Source: an uncultured Planctomycetota bacterium (GTDB taxonomy: Bacteria; Planctomycetota; Phycisphaerae; UBA1845; Fen-1342). From it: a stretch of DNA of 64,000 nt. The notes beneath the pieces were generated by a model. It saw only the letters and a list, made by a program, of their open reading frames with translations. It was not told the DNA's origin and ran no database searches. Each line of letters opens with the position of its first letter. Within the stretch, counting starts at the first letter, position 1. Below are positions 40,628 through 49,770 of the stretch, piece after piece. The translations under genes and the position numbers were made by a program. The stretch covers positions 124,001 to 188,000 of the forward strand of contig CAADGL010000015.1 of NCBI GenBank assembly GCA_900696525.1, in the 5' to 3' direction.

Positions 40628-42013
40628 ATGAACGACCCGCTTCACGCGTCCCGTCGCGACTTCTTCAAGACCGCCGCCGCCGCCGCCGGAATGACGCTCG
40701 CGGGCGCCGCGGCGGCTTCGCCGCGCGCCGCGGCCGCGCACCAGGATCACGAGCCCGAGCGGCCGGCCGAGCCTTCGCCGTTCCGCGATCTGCGCATCGC
40801 GTTCATCGGCGTGGGCGGCATGGGTTTCTCGCACGTGACGCAGTTGGCGGACCTGGGCGTGCAGTGCCCGTGCTTCGCCGACGTGGACACGAACATGTTC
40901 GGCCCCGCCAAGGAGCGCTTCCAGAACGCCAAGGAGTACCAGGACTACCGCGTGATGCTCGAAAAAGAGCACGCGAACATCGACGGCGTCATCATCGCCA
41001 CTCCCGATCACCACCACTACCCCGCGACGATGCTGGCCATGCAGCGCGGCAAGCACGTCTACACGCAGAAGCCCCTGACGCACACGCCGTGGGAAGCCCG
41101 GCAGCTCGCCGAGGCTGCGCAGCGCTTCAAGGTCGCCACCCAGATGGGCAACCAGGGCCACGCCGGCGAGGGCTGGCGGCTGGTGTACGAGTACTATCAC
41201 GGCGGGCACCTGGGCGACGTTCGCGAGGTGCACACCTGGACCGACCGGCCGATCTGGCCCCAGGGAATCCCGCGCTCCGTCGACGAGGACGTCCCGCCGC
41301 GCCACCTGGCGTGGGACCTCTGGCTTGGCCCCGCGCCGGAGCGGCCGTTCCGCCGCGAGGCGTATCATCGGTTCAACTGGCGCGGCTGGTGGGATTTCGG
41401 CGCGGGGGCGCTGGGCGACATGGCCTGCCACACCATGGACGGGCTGCACTGGGTGCTGAACCCGGGCCACCCCACCGTGATCGAGCCGATCGCGCAGGGC
41501 GAAATGAACGGCGAGACCTTCCCGAAGGCCTCGATGATCCGCTGGGAGTACCCCGCAAGCGACCAGCGCCCCGCCTTCGTCTCGTATTGGTACGACGGCG
41601 GCCTGCGTCCGCAGGTGCCCGAAATCCTCGAGGCCGGCCGCAAGCTGCCCTCCACGGGCAATCTCTTCGTCGGCACGAAGGCGACGCTGCTCGTGAGCGG
41701 CGACTACGGCGAGAGCCCGCGCATCATTCCCGAGAGCAAGGCGCAGGAGATCGGCAAGCCTGCCCGCCTGCTCGAGCGCTCACCCGGCCACATGGAAGAA
41801 TGGCTGCTGGCCATCAAGGGCGACCAGCCGCTTGATTTCCCGAAGTCGAACTTCGCCTACGCCGGACCATTCAGCGAGAAAATCCTGCTCGGAAACATCG
41901 CCCTGCGCGTCGGTCGCCGGCTCGTCTGGGACGGCGCGAACATGAAGTTCACCAACTGTCCCGAGGCCAACGCCTTCGTCACCAAGGAGTACCGCTCGGG
42001 CTGGCGCGTCTGA
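40628..42013 (+). CDS. Tat-exported Gfo/Idh/MocA-family oxidoreductase
   Basis: Twin-arginine leader SRRDFFKTAAAAAGMTLAGAAAA; RIAFIGVGGMGFSHVTQL; VIIATPDHHHYPATMLAMQRGKHVYTQKPLTH. Confidence 0.92.
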   Translation: MNDPLHASRRDFFKTAAAAAGMTLAGAAAASPRAAAAHQDHEPERPAEPSPFRDLRIAFIGVGGMGFSHVTQLADLGVQCPCFADVDTNMFGPAKERFQNAKEYQDYRVMLEKEHANIDGVIIATPDHHHYPATMLAMQRGKHVYTQKPLTHTPWEARQLAEAAQRFKVATQMGNQGHAGEGWRLVYEYYHGGHLGDVREVHTWTDRPIWPQGIPRSVDEDVPPRHLAWDLWLGPAPERPFRREAYHRFNWRGWWDFGAGALGDMACHTMDGLHWVLNPGHPTVIEPIAQGEMNGETFPKASMIRWEYPASDQRPAFVSYWYDGGLRPQVPEILEAGRKLPSTGNLFVGTKATLLVSGDYGESPRIIPESKAQEIGKPARLLERSPGHMEEWLLAIKGDQPLDFPKSNFAYAGPFSEKILLGNIALRVGRRLVWDGANMKFTNCPEANAFVTKEYRSGWRV

Positions 42014-42036
42014 TCCTGCGGACCCGCGCATCCGAG

Positions 42037-42056
42037 CCGGGCTGTCCCCAGCCCGG
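42037..42056 (+). terminator. GC hairpin after the oxidoreductase gene (possible terminator or repeat-derived)
   Basis: CCGGGCTG-TCCC-CAGCCCGG perfect 8-bp stem, no clear U-tract. Confidence 0.35.
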
Positions 42057-42172
42057 TCCTGGCCCCCTCTCTAGCGGTGCGAAAGAACCGGGCGGCGACT
42101 GCCCGGCTCTGACAGCGGCCGGCGGCCCGGCTCTGGCGCGTGCGAAGGGGCCGTCGCTCGTACAATCGCCGC

Positions 42173-42853
42173 ATGCTCATCGCCGAAGCCATCACCAAGA
42201 ACTACCCCACGCGCACCGGCGTGCTGGAGATTCTGCGGCACGTCGATCTCAACCTCGCCGACGGCCAGTCCGCCGTCGTGCTCGGCCCTTCGGGCTGCGG
42301 CAAGAGCACCCTGCTCAATATCCTTGGCACCCTCGAACCGCCCACGAGCGGAAGCCTGCGGCTCGACGACGTTGAGCCCGGACGGCTCGACGAACGCGAG
42401 CTCGCCGGATTCCGAAACCGCCGCATCGGCTTCGTTTTTCAGGAGCACCACCTCCTGCCGCAGTGCACCGTGCTCGAAAACGTGCTCATCCCGACGCTCG
42501 TGCGGCGAGACAGCGGCGGCGCCGCGGCGGACAGGGCCCGCGCGTTGCTCACGCGCGTCGGCCTCGCCGGGCGGCTCGAGCACTTCCCGGCGGAGATCTC
42601 CGGCGGCGAGCGCCAGCGCGTGGCCATCGCCCGAGCCCTCATCAACCAGCCCGCGCTCCTGCTTGCCGACGAGCCCACCGGCAACCTCGACCGCCGCACC
42701 GCGGAAACCGTCGGCGACCTGCTGCTGGAACTCCAGTCGTTGGAGGGCTTCATGCTGGTGCTCGTGACGCACAGCGAGCGGCTGGCCGGGCGCTTTCCGC
42801 GGCGCTACGCGCTCATCGACGGGGCACTGGAGCCGCTCGCAGCTTCGGCTTAA
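42173..42853 (+). CDS. ABC transporter ATP-binding protein (LolD/MacB-type)
   Basis: [86 protein letters not shown]. Confidence 0.93.
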   Translation: MLIAEAITKNYPTRTGVLEILRHVDLNLADGQSAVVLGPSGCGKSTLLNILGTLEPPTSGSLRLDDVEPGRLDERELAGFRNRRIGFVFQEHHLLPQCTVLENVLIPTLVRRDSGGAAADRARALLTRVGLAGRLEHFPAEISGGERQRVAIARALINQPALLLADEPTGNLDRRTAETVGDLLLELQSLEGFMLVLVTHSERLAGRFPRRYALIDGALEPLAASA

Positions 42854-42927
42854 GCTCCGACGTGGCCGAACGCGCGTGTCGCGACGGCGGGTGCGCCGGC
42901 CCGATGCGAACAGGCGCAGGATGTCCA

Positions 42928-44679
42928 ATGACTACACCCCTGATCGAGTGCGTCCCGAACTTCAGCGAAGGCCGCGACCCGGCGGTCATCGGCCAGATCA
43001 CCGCGGCCATCGAGAGCGTCGAGGGCGTCACGCTGCTCGACGTGGACCCCGGCCGGGCGACCAACCGCACGGTCGTCACCTTCGTGGGCCCACCGCAACC
43101 GGTGATCGAGGCGGCCGTGCGCGCGGGCCGCAAGGCGAAAGAGCTGGTCGACATGCGCCGGCACAAGGGCGAGCATCCGCGCTTCGGCGCGATGGACGTC
43201 TGCCCGCTCGTACCCGTCGCGAACATCACGATGGACGAGGTCGTGTCGCTCGCGCATCAGCTCGGCCAGCGTCTCGGCGACGAGGTCGGCATCTCCGGCT
43301 ATTTCTACGAATACGCCGCAAGACGCCCCGAGCGGCGCAACCTCGCCGCCTGCCGCGCAGGCGAGTACGAGGGCCTGCCCGCCAAGCTCAAAGACCCGGA
43401 CTGGAAGACCGACTTCGGCCCCGGCACGTTCGACCCGGCCTGCGGGGTGACGGCGGTTGGAGCGCGGGATTTCCTCGTCGCCTACAACGTCAACCTCAAC
43501 ACCACGAGCACGCGCCGCGCCAACGCCGTCGCCTTCGACATCCGCGAGAAAGGCCGCATCCGGACCGTCGATGGAACTCCCGGCGGCAAGCCCGTGCTCG
43601 ACGACCACGGCCAGCCCGTGTGGGAGCCGGGCTCCCTGAAGGCCGTGAAGGCGATCGGATGGTACATCGCCGAGTACGGCATCGCCCAGATCTCGATCAA
43701 CCTGACGAACCTCGGCGTGACACCGGTGCACGTCGCGTTCGACGAGTGCTGCCGCCGGGCCGAGGCGCGCGGGCTGCGCGTGACGGGCTCCGAACTGGTC
43801 GGGCTGATGCCGCTCAACGCGCTGCTCGACGCCGGACGCTACTTCCTGCGCAAGCAGCGCCGCAGCCTCGGCGTCAGTGACAAGGAGCTGATCAAGATCG
43901 CCGTCAAGTCGCTCGGACTCGGCGACCTGTATCCGTTCCGGCCCGAGGAAAAGATCATCGAGTACGCGATTGCCGCCAAGGCCGCCGGCCGTCGCGGCCC
44001 CCAGCCCGCGCGGTCCGAAGTGGCGTCCGGCGCCGAGGCGCCGCCGGCCTCGCTCACCCGTACGCCCCTCGACGACTTCGTGTGGGAAACGGCCAGCGAA
44101 TCGCCGGCGCCCGGCGGGGGAAGCGTGTCGGCCGCGATCGGCGCGATGGGCGCCGCACTGGCGACCATGGTCGCCAATCTTTCCGCCCACAAGCAGGGCT
44201 GGGACGACCGCTGGGAGGAGTTCAGCCGCTGGGCGGAGGAGGGCAAACGCTGCCACGATGCCCTGCTGCGCCTGGTTGACGAAGACACGGCGGCGTTCAA
44301 CGCGCTGATGGCGAGCTTCGGCCTGCCGAAGGGCACCGACGCCGAGAAGGCGGCTCGGAGCACGGCGATCCAGGCGGCGACGAAAGGCGCAATCGAGGCC
44401 CCGCTGCGGGTCATGCAGGTCGCGCTTGAATCCATGCAGGTCGCCCGGCAGATGGCGGAGACGGGCCTGCCCGCAAGCGTCTCCGACGCGGGCGTCGCCG
44501 CCCTCGCCGCCCGCAGCGCGGTCATGGGCGCGCACCTGAACGTCAAGATCAACGCCAGGAGCGTGAAGGACAAGGCCTGGATCGACGACGTGCTCCGCCG
44601 CTCCGCGGAGATGGAGCGCCGGGCGCAGGAACTCGAACGCGAGATCCTGGCCCTCGTAGAGCCCAGGCTCGGGACCTGA
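42928..44679 (+). CDS. Bifunctional glutamate formimidoyltransferase / formimidoyltetrahydrofolate cyclodeaminase fusion
   Basis: IECVPNFSEGRDPAVI, LLDVDPGRATNRTVVTFVGPP, HPRFGAMDVCPLVPV; C-terminal PLDDFVWETASESPAPGGGSVSAAIGAMGAALATMVANLS is the FTCD cyclodeaminase domain. Confidence 0.93.
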   Translation: MTTPLIECVPNFSEGRDPAVIGQITAAIESVEGVTLLDVDPGRATNRTVVTFVGPPQPVIEAAVRAGRKAKELVDMRRHKGEHPRFGAMDVCPLVPVANITMDEVVSLAHQLGQRLGDEVGISGYFYEYAARRPERRNLAACRAGEYEGLPAKLKDPDWKTDFGPGTFDPACGVTAVGARDFLVAYNVNLNTTSTRRANAVAFDIREKGRIRTVDGTPGGKPVLDDHGQPVWEPGSLKAVKAIGWYIAEYGIAQISINLTNLGVTPVHVAFDECCRRAEARGLRVTGSELVGLMPLNALLDAGRYFLRKQRRSLGVSDKELIKIAVKSLGLGDLYPFRPEEKIIEYAIAAKAAGRRGPQPARSEVASGAEAPPASLTRTPLDDFVWETASESPAPGGGSVSAAIGAMGAALATMVANLSAHKQGWDDRWEEFSRWAEEGKRCHDALLRLVDEDTAAFNALMASFGLPKGTDAEKAARSTAIQAATKGAIEAPLRVMQVALESMQVARQMAETGLPASVSDAGVAALAARSAVMGAHLNVKINARSVKDKAWIDDVLRRSAEMERRAQELEREILALVEPRLGT

Positions 44680-44713
44680 GCCCTGAACGGCCCAGCCACG
44701 GCGTGCCGGAGAT

Positions 44714-46330
44714 TCACCGCCCGAGCACGCGCACCTCGACTCTCGGCGCGTTCAGCGGCCCGGTCACGCGATACGCCATCAGCCCGTCGGTCAACCGCCC
44801 GAGCTGCGCCCCGAGGCCGCCCAGCACGCGCTTGAGCTTCTCCATCGGCCCGGCGTTGACGCGCAGGTCGAGCGTCCCGTCGTAGCGCACCAGCCCTTCA
44901 CCGCGGGCGGCGAGGAACGTGCTCACCAGCTCGCTGCGCGTCACCTCCACGCCTTGCGCCGTGAGCCTGAACTCAACATCCGCCCGATCCTTGAGGTCCA
45001 CATCCGCGAAATCCAGCCCGATGCGCATCGCCTCCGACAACTGCGCCAACCCTGGAACCCACATCAGCTCGCCGTCGCGAACGCTCGCCTCGCCGCTCCC
45101 TCTCAACGACCCCGGCAACGCCCCCAGGTCGCCGCGCGCCTCCCCGCGCGACGACAGCCGGCCGGCGATCGGCGGCAGCCCCGCCGAAGCCCGGTTCGCC
45201 CGCATCAGGGCTCGCAGATCGAGCCGCTCCACGCGCCAGCTCGCCTGCGCCGCCCACGACTCGCCTTGCGGCGTGGCGCTGCCGCGCGCCTCCACGTCTC
45301 CGCGCAGCATGACGCCCTTCAGCGATTCCAGGTCGATCCGCCGCCCTTGCAGCCGCGCCGTCGCCAGCAGCTCGAGGATCGGCAGCCGGTAATCGCCGAC
45401 GGCCACGACGAAGTCTCGCAGCTCGACATCTGCCTGCGCCTCGCCCGACATCCAGTCGCGCAGCGGTATGCGGCCCGAGAAGCGCAGGGTCATCTCGCCC
45501 CGGGCCTCGTGCCGGCGCAGCAGCTCCTGAAGCTCAGGCGGCAGGCTCGCCAACGTCTCGTCGCCGACTGTCGCGCGCAGCCGGCCCGCGCTCACTTCGG
45601 CCACCAGCGTGTCGAGGTTGACGCGGCCGTCTGCTTCCAGCGTCACGAGCCCGGGCCGCTCCACCCGCAGCGACAGCGCGTACCAGCCGGGCTCCTGCGC
45701 GACGGCCCCGCCCGCGGCGTCGCCCCCTTCAGCGTGCGGCGCGATGTCGAGCACCGTCGTGATGCCGGCCAGCTCCATCGCCGGCTTGCCGTCGCCCGGG
45801 TCGTAGCGAATGCTGATGTCGCGCAGCTCGACCCGGCGCAGGCGCAGTACGTCGCTCAGCCGCACCGAAGCGCCGGCGCCCTCGCCGTGCCCGGCCGGTC
45901 TCGAGCCCGCCGGCTGCGCCCCGCGCACCAGCGGCCACAAGCCGCGCAGGCCGCCGGTATCGGCGTCGGCGATGAGATTCAGCGTGCCACGGTCGATCTG
46001 CACCCTCTCGACGACGATCGGATGATTGACTCTCGGAACCTCCGCCAACTCGATCGCCAGCCCGCCCAGCTCGACGACGCGCGTCCCGTCCGGCGCGGTC
46101 AGAACAGCGTCGGCAAGCGCGACCCTGCCCGGCGGCGTATACGTCAACTGGCGGAAACTGATCTCGGGAACGACGTGTGCGTTGACAATCGCGACAATCT
46201 GCCGGCCGATCCAATCGGCCAGGCCTTCGCCCGCGCCTCCTGTGCCTCGACCGCGCAGCAGGGGGTAGAGCAGCAGCAGCGCAAGCAGCACGACCGCGCC
46301 GGCGGCGCCGGCCGCGTGGATTCTCCGCAT
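44714..46330 (-). CDS. AsmA-like envelope protein
   Basis: N-terminal TM; IVVERVQIDRGTLNLIAD; C-terminal LRGSGEASVRDGELMWVPGLAQLSEAMR...FLAARGEGLVRYDGTLDLRVNAGP, typical AsmA C-terminal region. Confidence 0.7.
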   Translation of the reverse strand: MRRIHAAGAAGAVVLLALLLLYPLLRGRGTGGAGEGLADWIGRQIVAIVNAHVVPEISFRQLTYTPPGRVALADAVLTAPDGTRVVELGGLAIELAEVPRVNHPIVVERVQIDRGTLNLIADADTGGLRGLWPLVRGAQPAGSRPAGHGEGAGASVRLSDVLRLRRVELRDISIRYDPGDGKPAMELAGITTVLDIAPHAEGGDAAGGAVAQEPGWYALSLRVERPGLVTLEADGRVNLDTLVAEVSAGRLRATVGDETLASLPPELQELLRRHEARGEMTLRFSGRIPLRDWMSGEAQADVELRDFVVAVGDYRLPILELLATARLQGRRIDLESLKGVMLRGDVEARGSATPQGESWAAQASWRVERLDLRALMRANRASAGLPPIAGRLSSRGEARGDLGALPGSLRGSGEASVRDGELMWVPGLAQLSEAMRIGLDFADVDLKDRADVEFRLTAQGVEVTRSELVSTFLAARGEGLVRYDGTLDLRVNAGPMEKLKRVLGGLGAQLGRLTDGLMAYRVTGPLNAPRVEVRVLGR

Positions 46331-46429
46331 CGTCGCCTCCGGAACGACCCCGGTAGCGGCGCCCACCGCTCCGTGTGAAGTATGATAGGCGACGGCGCGC
46401 CGGCGACGAGCTCCGAGCGCCAGCGACGA

Positions 46430-46685
46430 GCCGCGAGCGCCAGCGAGTGGAGTCACCGACGCGCGACGAGCCGCGCCAGCGACGAGCCGCGCCAGCGACG
46501 AGCCGCGAGCGCCAGCGAGTGGAGTCACCGACGCGCGACGAGCCGCGCCAGCGACGAGCCGCGAGCGCCAGCGAGTGGAGTCACCGACGCGCGACGAGCC
46601 GCGCCAGCGACGAGCCGCGCCAGTGACGAGCCGCGCCAGCGACGAGCCGCGAGCGCCAGCGAGTGGAGTCGCCGACGGGCGACAA
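46430..46685. repeat. Mosaic tandem array of 40-bp (L) and 16-bp (S) units in order L-S-S-L-S-L-S-S-S-L
   Basis: L = gccgcgagcgccagcgagtggagtcaccgacgcgcgacga at 46430, 46502, 46558, 46646; S = gccgcgccagcgacga at 46470, 46486, 46542, 46598, 46614, 46630. Confidence 0.95.
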
Positions 46686-46722
46686 GCCGCGAGCAGGTCG
46701 CCGCGCTCACCCCCGGTTCGGC

Positions 46723-47619
46723 TCAGCCGCTTCGCCGCAGGACGATCTCCGCGTCGCGCACGAGCAGGTCGTCATCCGCCAGCGCTCGAAACTCGTCAAC
46801 GAGCGCCGGGCGAATCTGCCGGAGGTGTTCGGGGTAGAAATGGGTCACGCGCCGCACCTCGGGCTCGAGGCCGCAACGCCGCAACGCCGCGATCACCTGC
46901 GAGTGCCGCCGCCGATTCGGATAGCCGCGCGCGCCACCCATCAGCCGCCACAGGCCGTTCGACACAGTGAGGAACGTCAGCGGGTTTTCATACTCGGTCC
47001 AGCATCCGAGGGCGCCATAGTCGACGCGCAGCATCATCAAGCCGTCCGGCCGGAGCAGCCGCGCCATGTTCGCGAAAGCGCGGTCGATATCGGCGAAGTG
47101 CTGCACCGCGTTCGAGCTGACGATCAGGTCCGCCGGGTCGAGCGCGGCGAGGCGCGGGCTCTCGATCGGTTCGCGCAGCAACACGATCTGGCCCGTCGCG
47201 CAGGCCCGGCGCAGGGCCGCTTCGCTGGCCGGGTGCAGTCCCCGCTCGCGCAGCCCGTCGCGGATTCCAGCCGGAGCGCGGGCGAGCACCGCCTCGTACA
47301 GCTTCAGCGCCGCCGGCGCGAAGACATCTCCCAGGAACCGGTCGATCGCGACGTAGCGCGCCGCGCCCATGCCCAGGAAGAGCAGCCCGTGCGGGATGAC
47401 GTCGCCTGGCCCGACCTCGACCACCACGCGTCCGCGCACGGCGGCCTCACCGACCGGCTCGACGAACATCCGCGACTGCGACAGGAACAGCGCGACCTGG
47501 TCCTCCGCGTTCCAGCACGCCGTCCGTCCACGCCGGACGCGCCAGCCGCGCACCACGGGCAGCGACATGGCCAGGTTGGCCAGCAGTTCGCGAACCACGT
47601 GAACCGCGCGGATGGCCAT
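46723..47619 (-). CDS. Class I SAM-dependent methyltransferase
   Basis: VVVEVGPGDVIPHGLLFLGMGAARYVAID; DLIVSSNAVQHFADIDRAFANMARLLRPDGLMMLRVDYG. Track extension to 49065 runs antisense through the neighbouring glycosyltransferase and is rejected. Confidence 0.8.
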   Translation of the reverse strand: MAIRAVHVVRELLANLAMSLPVVRGWRVRRGRTACWNAEDQVALFLSQSRMFVEPVGEAAVRGRVVVEVGPGDVIPHGLLFLGMGAARYVAIDRFLGDVFAPAALKLYEAVLARAPAGIRDGLRERGLHPASEAALRRACATGQIVLLREPIESPRLAALDPADLIVSSNAVQHFADIDRAFANMARLLRPDGLMMLRVDYGALGCWTEYENPLTFLTVSNGLWRLMGGARGYPNRRRHSQVIAALRRCGLEPEVRRVTHFYPEHLRQIRPALVDEFRALADDDLLVRDAEIVLRRSG

Positions 47620-47714
47620 GGCGCAGAGCCCCCGGATGATCCCCAACGCCGCGGCCGGCCTCCAACACCCCGGCCGGCAAGCGCCGGAACCGGGCGTCGT
47701 ACGGGGACGGGTCG

Positions 47715-47744
47715 AGTATAGCGCGAGCGCTTTCGAGGCGTCAA
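47715..47744 (-). promoter_or_regulatory. Sigma70-type promoter upstream of the methyltransferase
   Basis: Minus strand TTGACG (47744-47739), 18-nt spacer, TATACT (47720-47715). Confidence 0.6.
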
Positions 47745-47787
47745 AGCGCACGGCCCATGCGCCAATGCCGGGCGCGAGCCGGCGGCC

Positions 47788-47816
47788 TTGCCCGCGCTCC
47801 CGGCGCTTCGTATACT
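47788..47816 (+). promoter_or_regulatory. Sigma70-type promoter for the polysaccharide cluster
   Basis: TTGCCC (47788-47793), 17-nt spacer, TATACT (47811-47816). Confidence 0.55.
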
Positions 47817-47898
47817 CGCGCCTCGCGCAGTCTTTCGTGCCTCGGAGCCCCGCCCGTTGCACGCGTCGCGGGTGCGCCCACCTTGCCGGAGCCGCCGA

Positions 47899-48975
47899 TT
47901 GCAAGCGAAGCTGAAGATTCTCTACATCGGCATCCTCGCGCCCGAGGGGTTCTCCACCTGCACGCAGCGGCTGCGCGCGCTCGAGGCCCTCGGCCACGAC
48001 GTGGTCGGCCTCGACACCGTCCCGCCGCACGTCCAACGCCGCCAGGCCAGCTTCGTCGGCCGCGCCGTTCGCAAGCTGTTCGGTCCGGTTGACTGGGCCG
48101 GGGTGAACCGCGCCGCCCGCCGCGCGGCGCAGCGCGAGCGCTTCGACGTCCTCTGGGTCGACGCCGGCCGGACGATCGGCGCCGGGACGCTGCGCTGCTT
48201 CAAGCGCCACAGCCCGGATACCCTGCTGGTGCACTACAACCCGGACGACCCGTTCGGCGGCCTGAGCCACGACTGGGGCCGTTTCATGCCGGCGCTGCCG
48301 CTGTTCGACGTGCATCTCGTGCCGCGCATCGTCAGCCTCGCCGACTATCGCGCCGCCGGCGCCCGGCGCGTCGTGCAGGTGGTGCCGTTCTGGGGCTTCT
48401 CCCCGAGCGTGCACCGCCCGGTCGAGGTCGAGCCGGCGGAGCGCCAGCGCCTGCACGCCGCGGTCGGGTTTGTGGGCATGGCGGAGGAGCAGCGCGCCCG
48501 AAGCCTGGCGCGGCTGGCGGAGGCGGGCGTCGGCGTCAAGATCTGGGGCGACGGCTGGGAGACGTGGAAGAAGCGGCTGAATGCGCGCTTCGAGCTGGCG
48601 GGTCCGTCGCAATGGGGCGACCCCTATGCGCGTATCCTGAGCTGCACCGATATCAGCGTCGCCTTCCTCCGCAAGGCCAACCGCGACCTGCACACGTCGC
48701 GCAGCATCGAGATCCCGGCCTGCGGCGGCTTCATGCTCGCCGAGCGCAGCAGCGAGCACGCGCAGCTCTTCGAGGAAGGGCGAGAGGCCGCGTACTTCGG
48801 CGACGATGACGAGCTGATCGAGAAAGTGCGCTACTACCTGGCCCACGCCGACGAGCGCCAGCGCATCGCGGCCGCCGGCCACGCGCGCTGCCTGGCCGAG
48901 TACGGCAACACGCGGCTGATGGAGCGGCTGCTGTCGGCGGCATTCGCAGAGACAGGAGCACCGGCATCCCCATGA
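47899..48975 (+). CDS. CgeB-like glycosyltransferase
   Basis: LKILYIGILAPEGFSTCTQRLRALEALGHDVVGLDT; HLVPRIVSLADYRAAGARRVVQVVPFWGFSP; LHTSRSIEIPACGGFMLAERSSEHAQLFEEGREAAYF. Start codon uncertain (TTG 47899 or upstream GTG). Confidence 0.8.
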   Translation: MQAKLKILYIGILAPEGFSTCTQRLRALEALGHDVVGLDTVPPHVQRRQASFVGRAVRKLFGPVDWAGVNRAARRAAQRERFDVLWVDAGRTIGAGTLRCFKRHSPDTLLVHYNPDDPFGGLSHDWGRFMPALPLFDVHLVPRIVSLADYRAAGARRVVQVVPFWGFSPSVHRPVEVEPAERQRLHAAVGFVGMAEEQRARSLARLAEAGVGVKIWGDGWETWKKRLNARFELAGPSQWGDPYARILSCTDISVAFLRKANRDLHTSRSIEIPACGGFMLAERSSEHAQLFEEGREAAYFGDDDELIEKVRYYLAHADERQRIAAAGHARCLAEYGNTRLMERLLSAAFAETGAPASP

Positions 48976-49739
48976 GCGCCCCGCCACCACAGCCGCCCGA
49001 CTATCGCCAGCGCTTCTGGGAGCGCTACGCCTCCGCCGTGCACCGCCAGCGCGAGCCCGTTTCACTGGCGGCGGCGGACGCGTTCGGCCGGCCGTTCGAC
49101 ATCCGCCTGCGAGGCTGGTTGCCGGAACGGCGTGACGCGGCGATCGTGGATGTGGCGTGCGGCTATGGGCGGCTCCTGCGGTTCTTCACGAAGCGCGGGT
49201 ACACGAACGTGCTCGGTGTGGACATCAGCGCCGAGGAGGTCGAGCTCGCGCGGACGATTCACCCGAACGTCGTCTGCGCCGATGCGATCGAGTTCCTCGA
49301 AGCTCACGCCTCTCAGTTCGACCTGGTCACCGCCATCGATGTCATCGAGCACATGCGCAAGGACGAGCTGCTGCGCTTCCTGGACGCGGCGCGCCAGGCC
49401 CTGCGGCCCGGCGGACGGATCATCATCCACACGCCGAACGCGGATTCGCCGTGGGTGACGACGATCCGCTACGGAGACTTCACGCACGAGCTGGCGCTGA
49501 ACCCGAACGCGCTTGGGACAGTAATGGAGCTGTGCGGTTTCGAGCGCTTCGAGGCCCGCGAGGGGGGCCCGGTCGCCTCCAGCGTATTATCGGCCGTTCG
49601 TATGGTGTTCTGGCAGGTGTTGCGACTGAAGGCGATGCTGTTCAACGTGATCGAAACCGGTTCCACGGGCAGCCGCGTCCTCACCCGCGTCTTCCTCGCC
49701 AGCGCGGTGCGTCCGGTCGCGAATCAACCGAAAGAATAG
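48972..49739 (+). CDS. Class I SAM-dependent methyltransferase
   Basis: AAIVDVACGYGRLLRFFTKRGYTNVLGVDIS; DLVTAIDVIEHMRKDELLRFLDAARQALRPGGRIIIHTPN; ATGA overlap with the previous gene. Confidence 0.88.
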   Translation: MSAPPPQPPDYRQRFWERYASAVHRQREPVSLAAADAFGRPFDIRLRGWLPERRDAAIVDVACGYGRLLRFFTKRGYTNVLGVDISAEEVELARTIHPNVVCADAIEFLEAHASQFDLVTAIDVIEHMRKDELLRFLDAARQALRPGGRIIIHTPNADSPWVTTIRYGDFTHELALNPNALGTVMELCGFERFEAREGGPVASSVLSAVRMVFWQVLRLKAMLFNVIETGSTGSRVLTRVFLASAVRPVANQPKE

Positions 49740-49770
49740 CTGCGACCAGTCAAAGGAGTCCGCCGCCGCG

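Noticed and set aside
42463-42927. N-terminal extension of the FTCD protein
   Set aside because: Overlaps the ABC ATPase gene out of frame; conserved FTCD sequence begins at ATG 42928 (MTTPLIECVPNFSEG).
46331-46528. N-terminal extension of the AsmA-like protein through the repeat array (MTPLAGARGSSLARLVAGAARRAS...)
   Set aside because: The extension only translates the repeats; a proper TM start is available at 46330.
46430-46685. CRISPR array
   Set aside because: Units are directly abutting, with no unique spacers and two different unit lengths; no cas genes nearby.
46723-49065. Single 780-aa minus-strand protein
   Set aside because: Only the C-terminal 299 aa form a methyltransferase; the rest is antisense to the CgeB-like gene and crosses the promoter region.
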